This document shows positions 7,569 to 15,684 of a stretch of 55,478 bases of DNA, piece by piece. How positions within the stretch are numbered: position 1 is the first letter of the stretch; each line of letters opens with the position of its first letter. A program made the translations under genes and the position numbers. Source of the DNA: QHCE01 sp041743105 (lineage in GTDB: Bacteria > Actinomycetota > Actinomycetes > Mycobacteriales > QHCE01); NCBI GenBank assembly GCA_041743105.1, contig JBGTNI010000024.1, positions 1 to 55,478 of the forward strand. Direction: 5' to 3'. The notes below the pieces were generated by a model that was given only the letters and a program-made list of their open reading frames with translations, was not told the origin of the DNA and did no database searches.

Positions 7569-9536
7569 TTACTGAATCGCATTGCTGGGTGCCGATCGGG
7601 CGCTTTCTTTGCCATCGATCACCGACGTCACACGGAACCTGCCCCCTGTTCCGTATCCGCCTTCTGGTCGCGGGAAAGTAGCCGAGTTTCCACTCGAGGA
7701 CGTAAAGGTGTAGAAGCAGGTCGCTCCGTCTGTGGTGCACGCATAAATTTTGTAGCTTTCCAGTCGAGAACCGGCAGGAACAGTCACGGCGTTCCACGTC
7801 ACTTGGATGCTGCCGTCGCTGGCTACGGACGCTCGTACTCCGGTAGGCACGGCATCATTGGTGGCAGGTGGCGGGGGAGTTGGGGTCGGTGTGGGCCTGG
7901 GTGTCGCCGGCACCGGAGTCACCGTCCCGCCGATGGCAGCGGCGGACGATCCGGCTGAATTGATCGCATAGCCCTGCACCGTGCACGCGACACCGTTGGA
8001 TGCCCGGAACGAAGCGTTCTGCTTACCATTGCCCGGGTTGGTGTCGTGGATAACCCGGCTGTTATTGCAGTAGATGTCGATTGCCGTCAGGCCAGAGCCG
8101 CCGGTGTTGTTGGGTGGGTAGTAATCCAGCGTGATCCGCCCGTCGCCACCCCGCACATTCTCTAGAACTGGTGCGCCGGGTGCCCGGGGCCGGTCACCAC
8201 GCCCTGGCGCCGGGGTCTGTGGCGAGGGTTTAGCCGTCTCCGGCGCCGGTTGCGCGTTATCGCCAGGCTTGTTGTCGCCAGGGCTGGGCGCCGGTCTGGA
8301 GTCGGTAGCGGGTGGCGATTGCGTGGTTTTGTCGGTGGGCTTAGGCGCTCTCTTCTTCGGCACGTTGGATGCGACGGTGTCGGGGCCGGTTCCGCTGCCG
8401 GTATATTTGGTGACTTTTTTGACATTGTGGGTCTTGTTCACCACATAGCCCGAGGGTCCGCCGGGTTCATTGATGATCAGCGCGCCCTCGCGCTGCTCCA
8501 TGGTGACCGAGGTATCCCGCGCCGATGTCGCGATGCGTCGCTTGAGCTTGCCAGAGGTGTCTAAGGCCAACACGGCTCCGCTGCTGTCGATCACGTACAC
8601 CCGGCCCTCGAAGACGACCGCCTCACCGAGCAAACCTGCTCCCTCCACGCCGATCGTGCGTACCTCGCCATCCTCGATGAGCACCACTTGGCGAGAATCG
8701 GGCACGGTGACGGCGATGATGGGACTTGTAGTGCGGGTGGCAACGATCGCCGAGCCCAGACCGGGCACCCGCATCGTGTGCGCCTTGTTATTGTTGACCA
8801 GGACTACCGCGTCTCCGGTTTGGTCGATCACGGCGGCACCCTTATCCAGGGCGGTGAGTGTCAGCTTATGGTTGGGCTGTGCCACAGCGACCTTTTGCTC
8901 CACCCGTAGTTTGGTGGAGTCTTTCTCGACCACCAATGCCGAGACAGCGCCATCTTCGGGTGAGGCAATCCAGTAGCGGCCTTCGCTGTCGAATCCACCC
9001 GGTACTAGTCCGGGAGTGAGCTGCACTGTTTTGCCTTTTGCTTTGAGGTCCTGTGGATCGAGCCTGCGAATCTGCCCTCTCGGTGCATCCACTAGCAGCA
9101 CGGTGTCGTTCCACATAGCCACTGAGCTGTCGATGCCGGGCTGCACCGCAAGCCTGGCGCCTTCGTCCAAGTTCGAAAGGTCTATGGAGGTGACGGTTCC
9201 GGCGGTGCGGTCGTGTAGCAGTAGGTGGGTATCGGTTTGCACGATGTTCACATCGTGGTTTTTGGCGTCCTTGAGCCCATAACGCATGTCGACTGTGCCG
9301 GCTTCGATGTTGACTCGCTGTGTCGATCCACTTTGGGCAGACCACAGCCACATATTGCCGTCGAAGACGTCGATTGCGCGGCTCATCGAGCCGACGCCGA
9401 ATAGGGTCAACGCCATGGCGCCGATCACGGTTGAAACTAGGCCAATGGTGGCGAAACCGCCAGAGGTTTTGTGCAGGCGCTTTCGACCACGTAGTAGTCG
9501 TCGCGCAACTCGGGTGTGTGGTGGTTTTAGGCCCAC
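7569..9536 (-). CDS. Membrane-anchored beta-propeller/fibronectin type III protein
   Basis: A 655-residue exported protein. Residues 30-50 form a single hydrophobic anchor after a basic N-terminus (RRLLRGRKRLHK). Residues 60-380 are repeats of beta strands (DGNMWLWS..., GGFDSEGRYWIASPEDG, GEAVVFEGRVYVIDSSGAVLALD) that resemble a beta-propeller. Residues 395-460 are a Pro/Thr-rich spacer. Two fibronectin type III-like domains follow (about 463-555 and 575-655), separated by a PRPTPTPTPPPP linker. The start is a GTG at 9536 with GAGGGG upstream. In other actinobacteria such proteins sit in MoxR/DUF58/transglutaminase clusters; none of those genes is here. A surface scaffold or binding role is likely, with no enzyme motif seen. 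Confidence 0.8.
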   Translation of the reverse strand: MGLKPPHTRVARRLLRGRKRLHKTSGGFATIGLVSTVIGAMALTLFGVGSMSRAIDVFDGNMWLWSAQSGSTQRVNIEAGTVDMRYGLKDAKNHDVNIVQTDTHLLLHDRTAGTVTSIDLSNLDEGARLAVQPGIDSSVAMWNDTVLLVDAPRGQIRRLDPQDLKAKGKTVQLTPGLVPGGFDSEGRYWIASPEDGAVSALVVEKDSTKLRVEQKVAVAQPNHKLTLTALDKGAAVIDQTGDAVVLVNNNKAHTMRVPGLGSAIVATRTTSPIIAVTVPDSRQVVLIEDGEVRTIGVEGAGLLGEAVVFEGRVYVIDSSGAVLALDTSGKLKRRIATSARDTSVTMEQREGALIINEPGGPSGYVVNKTHNVKKVTKYTGSGTGPDTVASNVPKKRAPKPTDKTTQSPPATDSRPAPSPGDNKPGDNAQPAPETAKPSPQTPAPGRGDRPRAPGAPVLENVRGGDGRITLDYYPPNNTGGSGLTAIDIYCNNSRVIHDTNPGNGKQNASFRASNGVACTVQGYAINSAGSSAAAIGGTVTPVPATPRPTPTPTPPPPATNDAVPTGVRASVASDGSIQVTWNAVTVPAGSRLESYKIYACTTDGATCFYTFTSSSGNSATFPRPEGGYGTGGRFRVTSVIDGKESARSAPSNAIQ

Positions 9537-9637
9537 TTTACCCCTCCAACCGTCACTCGCTTCGGGGCGCGGAGCTGAGGTGAGAAATGGGATTAGTATA
9601 TCGATTGTGCACGTGAGGCGGAGCTTTATGCAGATAT

Positions 9638-10807
9638 CTACCGGAGCTCTTCCACCGAGCCGATAAGTTCGGCGGCCTGGAGTTGCCGGGGAACGGCTTC
9701 CAACTGTTTGGGCGCGGCCAGCTCACCGGTGACGCCTTGCAGCTCACCGAATTTACGGGCCGTAACCATGACTCGCCCTTCTAACGAGGCGACCGCAGCA
9801 TTGTAGCGCTGAACCATGGATCCCATGGACGAGCCGAGCTTATCCCAGTGTTCGCCCAGTGTGGCCAAGCGAGTGTAAAGCTCACGACCAAGCTGATGCA
9901 CCTGCGCGGCGTTACGGGCCAAGGCTTCCTGCCGCCACGAGTAGGCAATAGTGCGCAACAGCGCGATTAACGTGGACGGAGTGGCAAGCACCACGTTGCG
10001 CTCAAAGGCGTACTCCAGTAGAACCGCGTCTTTTTGCACCGCGGCGTCAAGGAAGGTGTCGGCAGGTACGAAGAGCACCACAAATTCCGGCGTGGACTCG
10101 AATGCCTCCCAGTAAGACTTGGCCGAGAGAGTGTCGATGTGGTGGCGCACATGTTTGGCATGCGCTGTCAGCCGTTCGGATCGGACATGATCGTCCCGGG
10201 CCTCCATGGCCTCCAGATATGCGGAGAACGGCACCTTAGCGTCGACGATCACGTTCTTGCCATCGGCGAGTTTCACCACCATGTCGGGACGGAGGATGCC
10301 ATCGGCGGTCGAAACGCTGACCTGCTCCACGAAGTCGCAGCGCTCCACCATGCCCGCAGCCTCGACGATGCGACGCAGTTGGTGTTCGCCCCAGCGACCC
10401 CGTACTTGAGGTGCCCGGAGTGCCGCCACCAGCTGTGCCGTCTCTGACCGCAGTTGCACATTGGTTCGGTGCATGAGCTCCACTTGCTCGCGCAGGCCCG
10501 CGTAAGCATCTACCCGCTCACGTTCGGCGCCGGAGACTTGTCGCTCGACTTTGTCGAGATTGTCCTTCAGCGGTGCCACGAGTTGAGCGAACGCCGAATT
10601 GTTCCGCTCGATCGCCTCGGCCGAAAGCGATCGAAGAGCCTGCTCGAGCCGTTTCTCGCTCGCCTGATGAGTTTCCAGCGCCGCCTCCGATCGAGCTATC
10701 TGACTGCTGGCGCGAGAGTACGCAGCAAGCCAGCCGATCGCTGCCCCGGCCAGCAGGCAGACGATAACGATGACGGCGATACCCAAACCAGCTCCCATGG
10801 GCTCCAT
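9638..10807 (-). CDS. rmuC: DNA recombination protein RmuC
   Basis: A 389-residue RmuC. One N-terminal transmembrane segment (residues 8-28) is followed by a coiled coil (about 30-130) and then the PD-(D/E)XK-like domain with the family signature QVRGRWGEHQLRRIVEAAGM, LRPDMVVKL, NVIVDAKVPFSAYLEA, FVVLFVPAD, and ALLRTIAYSWRQEALARNA. RmuC limits DNA rearrangement at inverted repeats in enterobacteria; the mechanism in actinobacteria is not established. The start is an ATG at 10807; another ATG at 10798 is possible. It is followed about 100 bp downstream by the Fn3 gene on the same strand. Confidence 0.94.
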   Translation of the reverse strand: MEPMGAGLGIAVIVIVCLLAGAAIGWLAAYSRASSQIARSEAALETHQASEKRLEQALRSLSAEAIERNNSAFAQLVAPLKDNLDKVERQVSGAERERVDAYAGLREQVELMHRTNVQLRSETAQLVAALRAPQVRGRWGEHQLRRIVEAAGMVERCDFVEQVSVSTADGILRPDMVVKLADGKNVIVDAKVPFSAYLEAMEARDDHVRSERLTAHAKHVRHHIDTLSAKSYWEAFESTPEFVVLFVPADTFLDAAVQKDAVLLEYAFERNVVLATPSTLIALLRTIAYSWRQEALARNAAQVHQLGRELYTRLATLGEHWDKLGSSMGSMVQRYNAAVASLEGRVMVTARKFGELQGVTGELAAPKQLEAVPRQLQAAELIGSVEELR

Positions 10808-10876
10808 AGTGCCCCGCGGATGTGACAGTTCTCCGCTGGCGCGCCGAGGGCGTGCTTATATGGCAGAGGTGACCAG

Positions 10877-11389
10877 TTAGTCCGTCGGAGCCTCGTGGCG
10901 TAGCAGCCAGTGCTTGATCGGCAGCCCGTAGCCGAAGCCGCCGAGGCTGCCGTCGCTGCGCATCACGCGGTGGCACGGTACGAACAGGGCAGCGGCGTTT
11001 CGGGCGCAGGCGCTTGCGGCAGCCCGCACCGCCGCCGGTTTACCCGACAGCGCGGCGAGTTCGCGATAGCTCACGGTGGTGCCCGCTGGTATCGCGCGCA
11101 GCTGTTTCCATGCCGCACTCAGCATCTCACTGCCTGCTTGGCGTACCGGGATGCCATCGGGCGAGGTGAGCTCGCCATCGTGGAAGGCGAGCACTGCTTT
11201 GCTTATCTGCCCCAGCTCGTCGTACTCGCGGATTTCGTCGGCGAACCCGCGACGCAGTGAGCTGTGAACGTAGGGCAGCAGACGGGTTACGTCGCTAGTC
11301 CACCCGCTGGCGAGCACCACGCCATCGTCGGTGATTACGGTGAACGGACCGATTGGGGTCTGATGCACTGCGCTAGTCAGATACTTCAT
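10877..11389 (-). CDS. ogt: Methylated-DNA--protein-cysteine methyltransferase
   Basis: A 170-residue O6-alkylguanine-DNA alkyltransferase that repairs O6-methylguanine by irreversible transfer of the alkyl group to its own cysteine. The acceptor is Cys139 in VPCHRVMRSDGSLGGFGYG, preceded by the DNA-binding helix GTTVSYRELAALSGKPAAVRAA(A). The frame is open to 11602, but the protein begins at the ATG at 11389 (MKYLTSAVHQTPIGP), whose ATGA overlaps the stop of the ada-alkA gene. The two alkylation-repair genes therefore form one coupled operon. Confidence 0.94.
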   Translation of the reverse strand: MKYLTSAVHQTPIGPFTVITDDGVVLASGWTSDVTRLLPYVHSSLRRGFADEIREYDELGQISKAVLAFHDGELTSPDGIPVRQAGSEMLSAAWKQLRAIPAGTTVSYRELAALSGKPAAVRAAASACARNAAALFVPCHRVMRSDGSLGGFGYGLPIKHWLLRHEAPTD

Positions 11390-12942
11390 TGCGAGTTCTC
11401 CTTGCCGATAGCGGCGCTGACCTGCCACAGATGTAGTACCGCGTATGAGCGCCATGGTCGCCATCGTTCCGCGTGAGCCAGTAGCTGCCGCGGCTCGACA
11501 GGTAGCCCTAGCGCCCGTGCGCTCCGCAGCACCCCAAGATCGGTTTCTAAGAAAATGTCCGGTGCGCCTAGCCCTCGCATTGCGATGTAGCCAGCGGTCC
11601 ATGGACCGATGCCGGGCAGCCGGACGAGCTCTGCGACAACTTCGGCTGGATCGCTTGCCACGTCGAAGCTAACGGTGCCGTCTGACAATGCCGCGCAGAG
11701 GCTTGTCAACGTGCGTTTGCGTGCGGCCGTCATGGGCAGATCCGCTGGATCGGCGTCGGCGAGTGCCTGCGGGGTGGGGAATACGTGCGTCAGCTCGCCA
11801 TCGGGGTGTTCCAGGGACGTGCCGTAGCGCGCCGCGATACGCGAGGTGACGGTGCGAGCGGCGGCGACGGAGATCTGTTGGCCGATCACCGCACGCACGG
11901 CATACTCTGCCGGATCGCAGGCGCCGGGAACGCGAAGGCCTGGCGACGCGGCAACGGCTGCGGTCAATGCCGGATCGGTACGTAGGGTCTGCGCCACTGC
12001 CTGCGGGTCGGCATCTAGATCCAGCAGGCGGCGGCAGCGCCGTACTGCCGTGGTCAGGTCACGCAGCTCTGTCAGTCGTAGCGTGCAGCTGACCGTTGTG
12101 GCCGCTGGGTCGGTCGGTCGAGTCAGGGTGAGCACCGCGGAACCGTGCGGCAGCGTGATAGTGCGTCGGTAGGTGCCGCCGTCGGCTGCCTCGATGCCCG
12201 CCACGACACGCCCGGCTAGGAACCTCCACAGCTGCCCAGCCGCGAGAGGTGTGCGGTAGGGCAGCCTGAGCGTTACCGGCGTAGCGAAACTTCCCGCTCC
12301 CCCTGTCGACGAACTCGATAGGTTTGCTGGCTTCGGCGCCGAATGCGACCGTTCTGTCGAGTTTGTCGACCGGGACGTGCCGGAAGCATGGGTTCGTAGT
12401 TGGCTGGGTGAACGGGCAAAGATTTCTTTGACGGTGTCGTTGAACTGTCGGATGCTGGCGAAACCGGCGGCGTAGGCGATGTCGGCGAACGGAAGATCAG
12501 TCACTTCGATCAACGTGCGCGCGGTCTGGGCACGCTGCGCCCGCGCTAGGGCCAGCGCTCCGACTCCGAGCTCGTCGGTGAGGGCGCGATGCACGTGACG
12601 CGAGGCGTATCCCAGACGCCGCGCTAAGCCCTCCACCCCGTCGGTGTCCACCACGCCATCGGCGATCAACCGCATGGTGCGTGCGACCAGGTCGCTGCGG
12701 TAGTTCCACTCGGGTGAGCCGGGAGCGGCGTCCGGGCGGCAACGCAGGCATGCCCGAAAGCCGGTCTGCTGCGCCCCGGCGGCGGTGGCGAAAAAACACA
12801 CATTCTCGCGGCGAGGAGTAATGGCGGGGCAACTGGGCCGGCAGTAAATGCCAGTGGAGGTTACGCCGGTGTAGAACCAGCCGTCGAACCGTGCGTCGCG
12901 GCTGGACACCGCGCGGTAGCAAACATCTTCATCGGGGAGCAC
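11386..12942 (-). CDS. alkA: Ada-type regulator fused to 3-methyladenine DNA glycosylase
   Basis: A 518-residue fusion. Residues 1-75 are the Ada zinc domain: Cys34, Cys38, Cys65 and Cys68 match the four ligands, one of which takes a methyl group from DNA phosphotriesters. Residues 85-185 are an AraC-type double helix-turn-helix (LARRLGYASRHVHRAL..., FADIAYAAGFASIRQFNDTVKEIF). After a Ser-rich linker, residues 220-515 are AlkA: an N-terminal beta domain and the HhH-GPD glycosylase with LPGIGPWTAGYIAMR and the catalytic Asp near residue 468 in LETDLGV. It senses alkylation and excises alkylated bases. It probably autoregulates itself and the coupled ogt gene. Confidence 0.94.
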   Translation of the reverse strand: MLPDEDVCYRAVSSRDARFDGWFYTGVTSTGIYCRPSCPAITPRRENVCFFATAAGAQQTGFRACLRCRPDAAPGSPEWNYRSDLVARTMRLIADGVVDTDGVEGLARRLGYASRHVHRALTDELGVGALALARAQRAQTARTLIEVTDLPFADIAYAAGFASIRQFNDTVKEIFARSPSQLRTHASGTSRSTNSTERSHSAPKPANLSSSSTGGAGSFATPVTLRLPYRTPLAAGQLWRFLAGRVVAGIEAADGGTYRRTITLPHGSAVLTLTRPTDPAATTVSCTLRLTELRDLTTAVRRCRRLLDLDADPQAVAQTLRTDPALTAAVAASPGLRVPGACDPAEYAVRAVIGQQISVAAARTVTSRIAARYGTSLEHPDGELTHVFPTPQALADADPADLPMTAARKRTLTSLCAALSDGTVSFDVASDPAEVVAELVRLPGIGPWTAGYIAMRGLGAPDIFLETDLGVLRSARALGLPVEPRQLLAHAERWRPWRSYAVLHLWQVSAAIGKENSQ

Positions 12943-13111
12943 GTGACCTATCGTGCCCGCTCGACTGCCCAGCGGCTAGCGGAAATCGGACATGGTGGTG
13001 CGACCGCCTAGGGACCCATTTGTGAATAAGTCATTCCGGTTTAATCAGCCGGACTCCATTGCGTCACACAAGGAACATGGCGCTACGTCGGGTGGGCTGC
13101 GATGAGGTGAC

Positions 13112-13420
13112 CTATTCGGCCGGCTGCCTGTCGCCATCGTGGTGCGGCCGGGCCTGTTCGGCGACGATTAGTTGGCACCGCCCGTCGACGCAGGAACGCC
13201 GCAACCGGCTCATCGAGACGGTCTGCAATAGCCCGATCACCCAGCATGTCGGGCACCCACGCAGCGCGAGCAGACCTACCGGCGCGAGCAGCAGGCTGGC
13301 TGGCCAAAACACCGGAGCGAGTGCGACCGCAGCGATCAGCGCGACGAACCCCACCGCCCCGCGTGCTACGTGCCGGGGCAGCGATGTGCTCGCAAAGTTC
13401 CGATCTTCAGTCATCGTCAT
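13112..13420 (-). CDS. Small Cys-containing membrane protein in the sigma operon
   Basis: A 102-residue protein with two hydrophobic segments (about residues 20-37 and 38-66) and a helical-hairpin arrangement like DUF2892/YgaP-type small membrane proteins. LALRGCPTCWVIGLLQT contains a CxxC at the membrane edge, and two further cysteines follow (SCVDGRC). The start overlaps the sigma gene stop as ATGA (13417-13420), so it is the third gene of that operon. Position and topology make it a candidate anti-sigma or redox-sensing partner, but no ZAS zinc-binding HxxxCxxC motif is present. That role is inference only. Confidence 0.75.
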   Translation of the reverse strand: MTMTEDRNFASTSLPRHVARGAVGFVALIAAVALAPVFWPASLLLAPVGLLALRGCPTCWVIGLLQTVSMSRLRRSCVDGRCQLIVAEQARPHHDGDRQPAE

Positions 13421-13968
13421 CTCCCTGGGCTGGGGTCAGGCGGCTCCTGGAGTAAGTGGTGTACCGTTGCCCGGCCGCGATGCAGCCGCGACTTCATCGC
13501 GGCGATGCTGAGGTCGAGCGCATCGGCGACCGTCCGGCCGCGGTATCCCTGGACGTCTCGCATGATCAGCACATGCCGCTGTTCAGCGGGCAAAGCGACG
13601 ATTGCCGCTGCTACCCGGCTGGCTTCCAGACGCTGCAGGGCCTGGTCCTCGGCCGACATCATGATGGAGTCCGGAACCGGCTCGTCGCGCCGCAACATCA
13701 GTCGCCACTGCCGCAGGCACGTGTTGCGGACAATGCGAAACATCCATGACGCCAGTGCGGCGGAGGCGCGCAGCGTCCCGATCTTGCGGTAGAGAATGAT
13801 CAACGCCTCCTGTGCGGCATCCTCGGCGTCCTCGGGCGAAGCACACAGTGTGTGGGCGAACCGCCGCACGTGTGGGTGCGAGCTGGACACCAGCTCGGCG
13901 ATCGACTCGGCATCACCCCCCTGCGCGGCGGCGATCAGCCGCTCGTCGGGCCAGGTCGGATCAGCCAC
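13417..13968 (-). CDS. ECF-type RNA polymerase sigma factor
   Basis: A 183-residue sigma-70 family ECF factor. Region 2 spans about residues 30-95 (HPHVRRFAHTLCASPEDAEDAAQEALIILYRKIG...WMFRIVRNTCLRQWR) and region 4 spans about 110-170 (LEASRVAAAIVALPAEQRHVLIMRDVQGYRGRTVADALDLSIAAMKSRLHRGR). It lacks C-terminal extensions. The start is a GTG at 13968 that lies inside the 3' end of the preceding 32-codon peptide gene (8-bp overlap), and its stop overlaps the next membrane-protein gene. A three-gene coupled operon of this kind usually encodes a signal-responsive sigma and its membrane controllers. The stimulus is unknown. Confidence 0.93.
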   Translation of the reverse strand: MADPTWPDERLIAAAQGGDAESIAELVSSSHPHVRRFAHTLCASPEDAEDAAQEALIILYRKIGTLRASAALASWMFRIVRNTCLRQWRLMLRRDEPVPDSIMMSAEDQALQRLEASRVAAAIVALPAEQRHVLIMRDVQGYRGRTVADALDLSIAAMKSRLHRGRATVHHLLQEPPDPSPGR

Positions 13969-14059
13969 GCGAGCGATTCCGCCGGCGCAGCACGACGACG
14001 CTGCACCCGCTGATGAGCACCGCGACGATGACGACGCTCACGATGACGGCAGTGGTCAC
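13961..14059 (-). CDS. 32-residue single-pass membrane peptide
   Basis: A short frame that standard length cut-offs would miss. It starts at a GTG at 14059 with a perfect GGAGG 7 bp upstream and ends with TGA at 13961, overlapping the GTG start of the sigma gene by 8 bp. The product reads MTTAVIVSVVIVAVLISGCS, then VVVLRRRNRSRG. That is one hydrophobic helix with a small-residue/Cys patch (SGCS) and a positively charged cytoplasmic tail. The strong ribosome binding site and the coupling to the sigma gene are the evidence that it is translated. It may tune sigma activity or merely provide coupled translation. Confidence 0.6.
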   Translation of the reverse strand: MTTAVIVSVVIVAVLISGCSVVVLRRRNRSRG

Positions 14060-14078
14060 GACAACCTCCGGATTCTGT

Positions 14079-14096
14079 GCTGACCCTGTTGTCAGC
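14079..14096. promoter_or_regulatory. Inverted repeat upstream of sigma operon
   Basis: GCTGAC-6-GTCAGC is a perfect 6-bp inverted repeat 20 bp ahead of the start of the sigma operon. It could be an operator or a leader hairpin. No consensus is known to me for it. Confidence 0.3.
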
Positions 14097-14180
14097 GTAC
14101 GAATGAGAGGCGTGAATCTCGGCAAAGGATTCACACCGCACCGCCAAGCTCGCCAAACCGCCCTTGGAATCCACGTGCTG

Positions 14181-14810
14181 TCAGGCCGCCGATTTCCATC
14201 TTCGCCACGAGTCGAGAGTCACCGACTCCTCGATCCACGGCTGTGGCAGGGGACGAATCCTTCGCCAATCGAAGGGAGCGTGGCCAAGAACTGGTCTGCC
14301 ACGATCAATAACCATGCAAACAAACCAGACCGCTAGCGCTCCGGCCGCGAGGACCTTCAACCCTATATCGCCGGGGGATGCGATTAGGTTAATGAGCGCG
14401 GTCCATATTAATCCACCTAGGAGGGGATAAATTATGAACTGGTGCCATAGCTTTGTCGGCGAGCGTCTCTGGCTGCGCGAAAAGAAATGACATTTCCGCT
14501 CGATGGTCAGCTGAAATACTCCGAATATCAGCCAAGCGCTGCAAACAGCAATCATCGCTAATGTGGACGTGGCAACCGATTGTAATGAGTGGCCATCAAA
14601 CGCGTAGGCGGCTATCGCCAAGAATGCGGCTAGGGCGGGGTCTCCTATGGCCAAGGCCAGAAACTCTGTATGCCAGCGCGGTCGCCTTCGTTCCATGAAG
14701 ATGGCAATCAGCCAATAAGCGACAGGCGATAGGAATAAAGCGACCCCTAACGTTATCCAGGGTCCGCGCATAAGAACAGTCTCAAAGATCGTTAGATCGC
14801 GCGCGTTCAT
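14181..14810 (-). CDS. Hypothetical multi-pass membrane protein
   Basis: About 209 residues, not recognised. Five or six hydrophobic segments are visible (GPWITLGVALFLSPVAYWLIAIFM, FLALAIGDPALAAFLAIAAYAF, TLAMIAVCSAWLIFGVF, FIIYPLLGGLIWTALINLIA, VLAAGALAVWFVCMVI), ending in a basic, Trp-rich cytosolic tail. The frame is open to 14972, but the first segment without homology-like character precedes MNARDLTIFET, so I take the ATG at 14810. GC is visibly lower than in the flanking genes. The gene is isolated between the divergent sigma operon upstream region and the DUF998 gene. Confidence 0.6.
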   Translation of the reverse strand: MNARDLTIFETVLMRGPWITLGVALFLSPVAYWLIAIFMERRRPRWHTEFLALAIGDPALAAFLAIAAYAFDGHSLQSVATSTLAMIAVCSAWLIFGVFQLTIERKCHFFSRSQRRSPTKLWHQFIIYPLLGGLIWTALINLIASPGDIGLKVLAAGALAVWFVCMVIDRGRPVLGHAPFDWRRIRPLPQPWIEESVTLDSWRRWKSAA

Positions 14811-15021
14811 CGAGCTACTCTCGCAGGAGATCAGTATCTCACGGCTGGCAACGGGTGGAATCGGCCGCCAACTCAGGGCGGGCTCGACTAGCAGAGTGTC
14901 CTGGCAGTCTTCCTCGGCGTCTTGCCGACACGGCAGAAAGACACTACGCGGGTGAACTGTTCCAGACAGCATCGGTCGTTCAGATATTTTTCAGCAGAAT
15001 CCTTCGTGAAGGCTGGTAACA

Positions 15022-15672
15022 GTGAAATCTCAGATAGTTCTGTCCGCAGTCAGCCCCGCCGTTGTCGCCCGCTCGCCCAGCTGGGTGCTACTTCCTGCCG
15101 CCGCGGCGCCGCTGCTGCTGCTAGGTGGCTGGACGCTCGCGGCCGGGTTGCGGCGTGAGGACTTCAATCAGGTAACGCAGCCACTCAGCGCACTTGCCGC
15201 CGTTAACGCACCGAATCGTTGGCTGATGACCTTCGTCTTCGCAGTGCTTGGCGTCTGTTACGTGCTCACCGCATGGGGCCTGAACTGCGCGGCGCTCCCC
15301 GGCCGGTTACTGCTAGCCGCTGGGGGAGTGGCCACCACCGGAGTCGCGGCGGTGCCGCTACCCTCGCAAGGTCCGTCGGTGGTGCACTCGACCATTGCCA
15401 GCGTTGCTTTCGTGGCCTTGGCCTGTTGGCCGCTGCTCGCGCGGCGTAACGCGCGGCGCACACCCTGGGCGCTGCGCCCGATGGTTTCGGTTACGGTCAC
15501 CTTGCTGCTCTGCGGACTGCTGGTGTGGTTCGGCATCGAACTGAACACGGGCGGCCGAATCGGCCTGGCCGAAGGGATCGCGGCAGGTGCCGAGGCGACC
15601 TGGCCGCTGCTGGTGGCGGTAGCGACGCTGCGCCCACGCCGCAACGGTGAGTCAGCCCCACGGGATCACTAG
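15022..15672 (+). CDS. DUF998-like membrane protein
   Basis: A 216-residue integral membrane protein with six hydrophobic helices. It matches the DUF998 pattern: an N-terminal helix followed by a conserved extracytoplasmic REDFNQVTQPLSALAA-type segment, then four helices and a basic tail. The start is the GTG at 15022. Function is unknown for this family. It ends 12 bp before ychF and may share its transcript. Confidence 0.75.
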   Translation: MKSQIVLSAVSPAVVARSPSWVLLPAAAAPLLLLGGWTLAAGLRREDFNQVTQPLSALAAVNAPNRWLMTFVFAVLGVCYVLTAWGLNCAALPGRLLLAAGGVATTGVAAVPLPSQGPSVVHSTIASVAFVALACWPLLARRNARRTPWALRPMVSVTVTLLLCGLLVWFGIELNTGGRIGLAEGIAAGAEATWPLLVAVATLRPRRNGESAPRDH

Positions 15673-15684
15673 ACTGCTGTCCTT

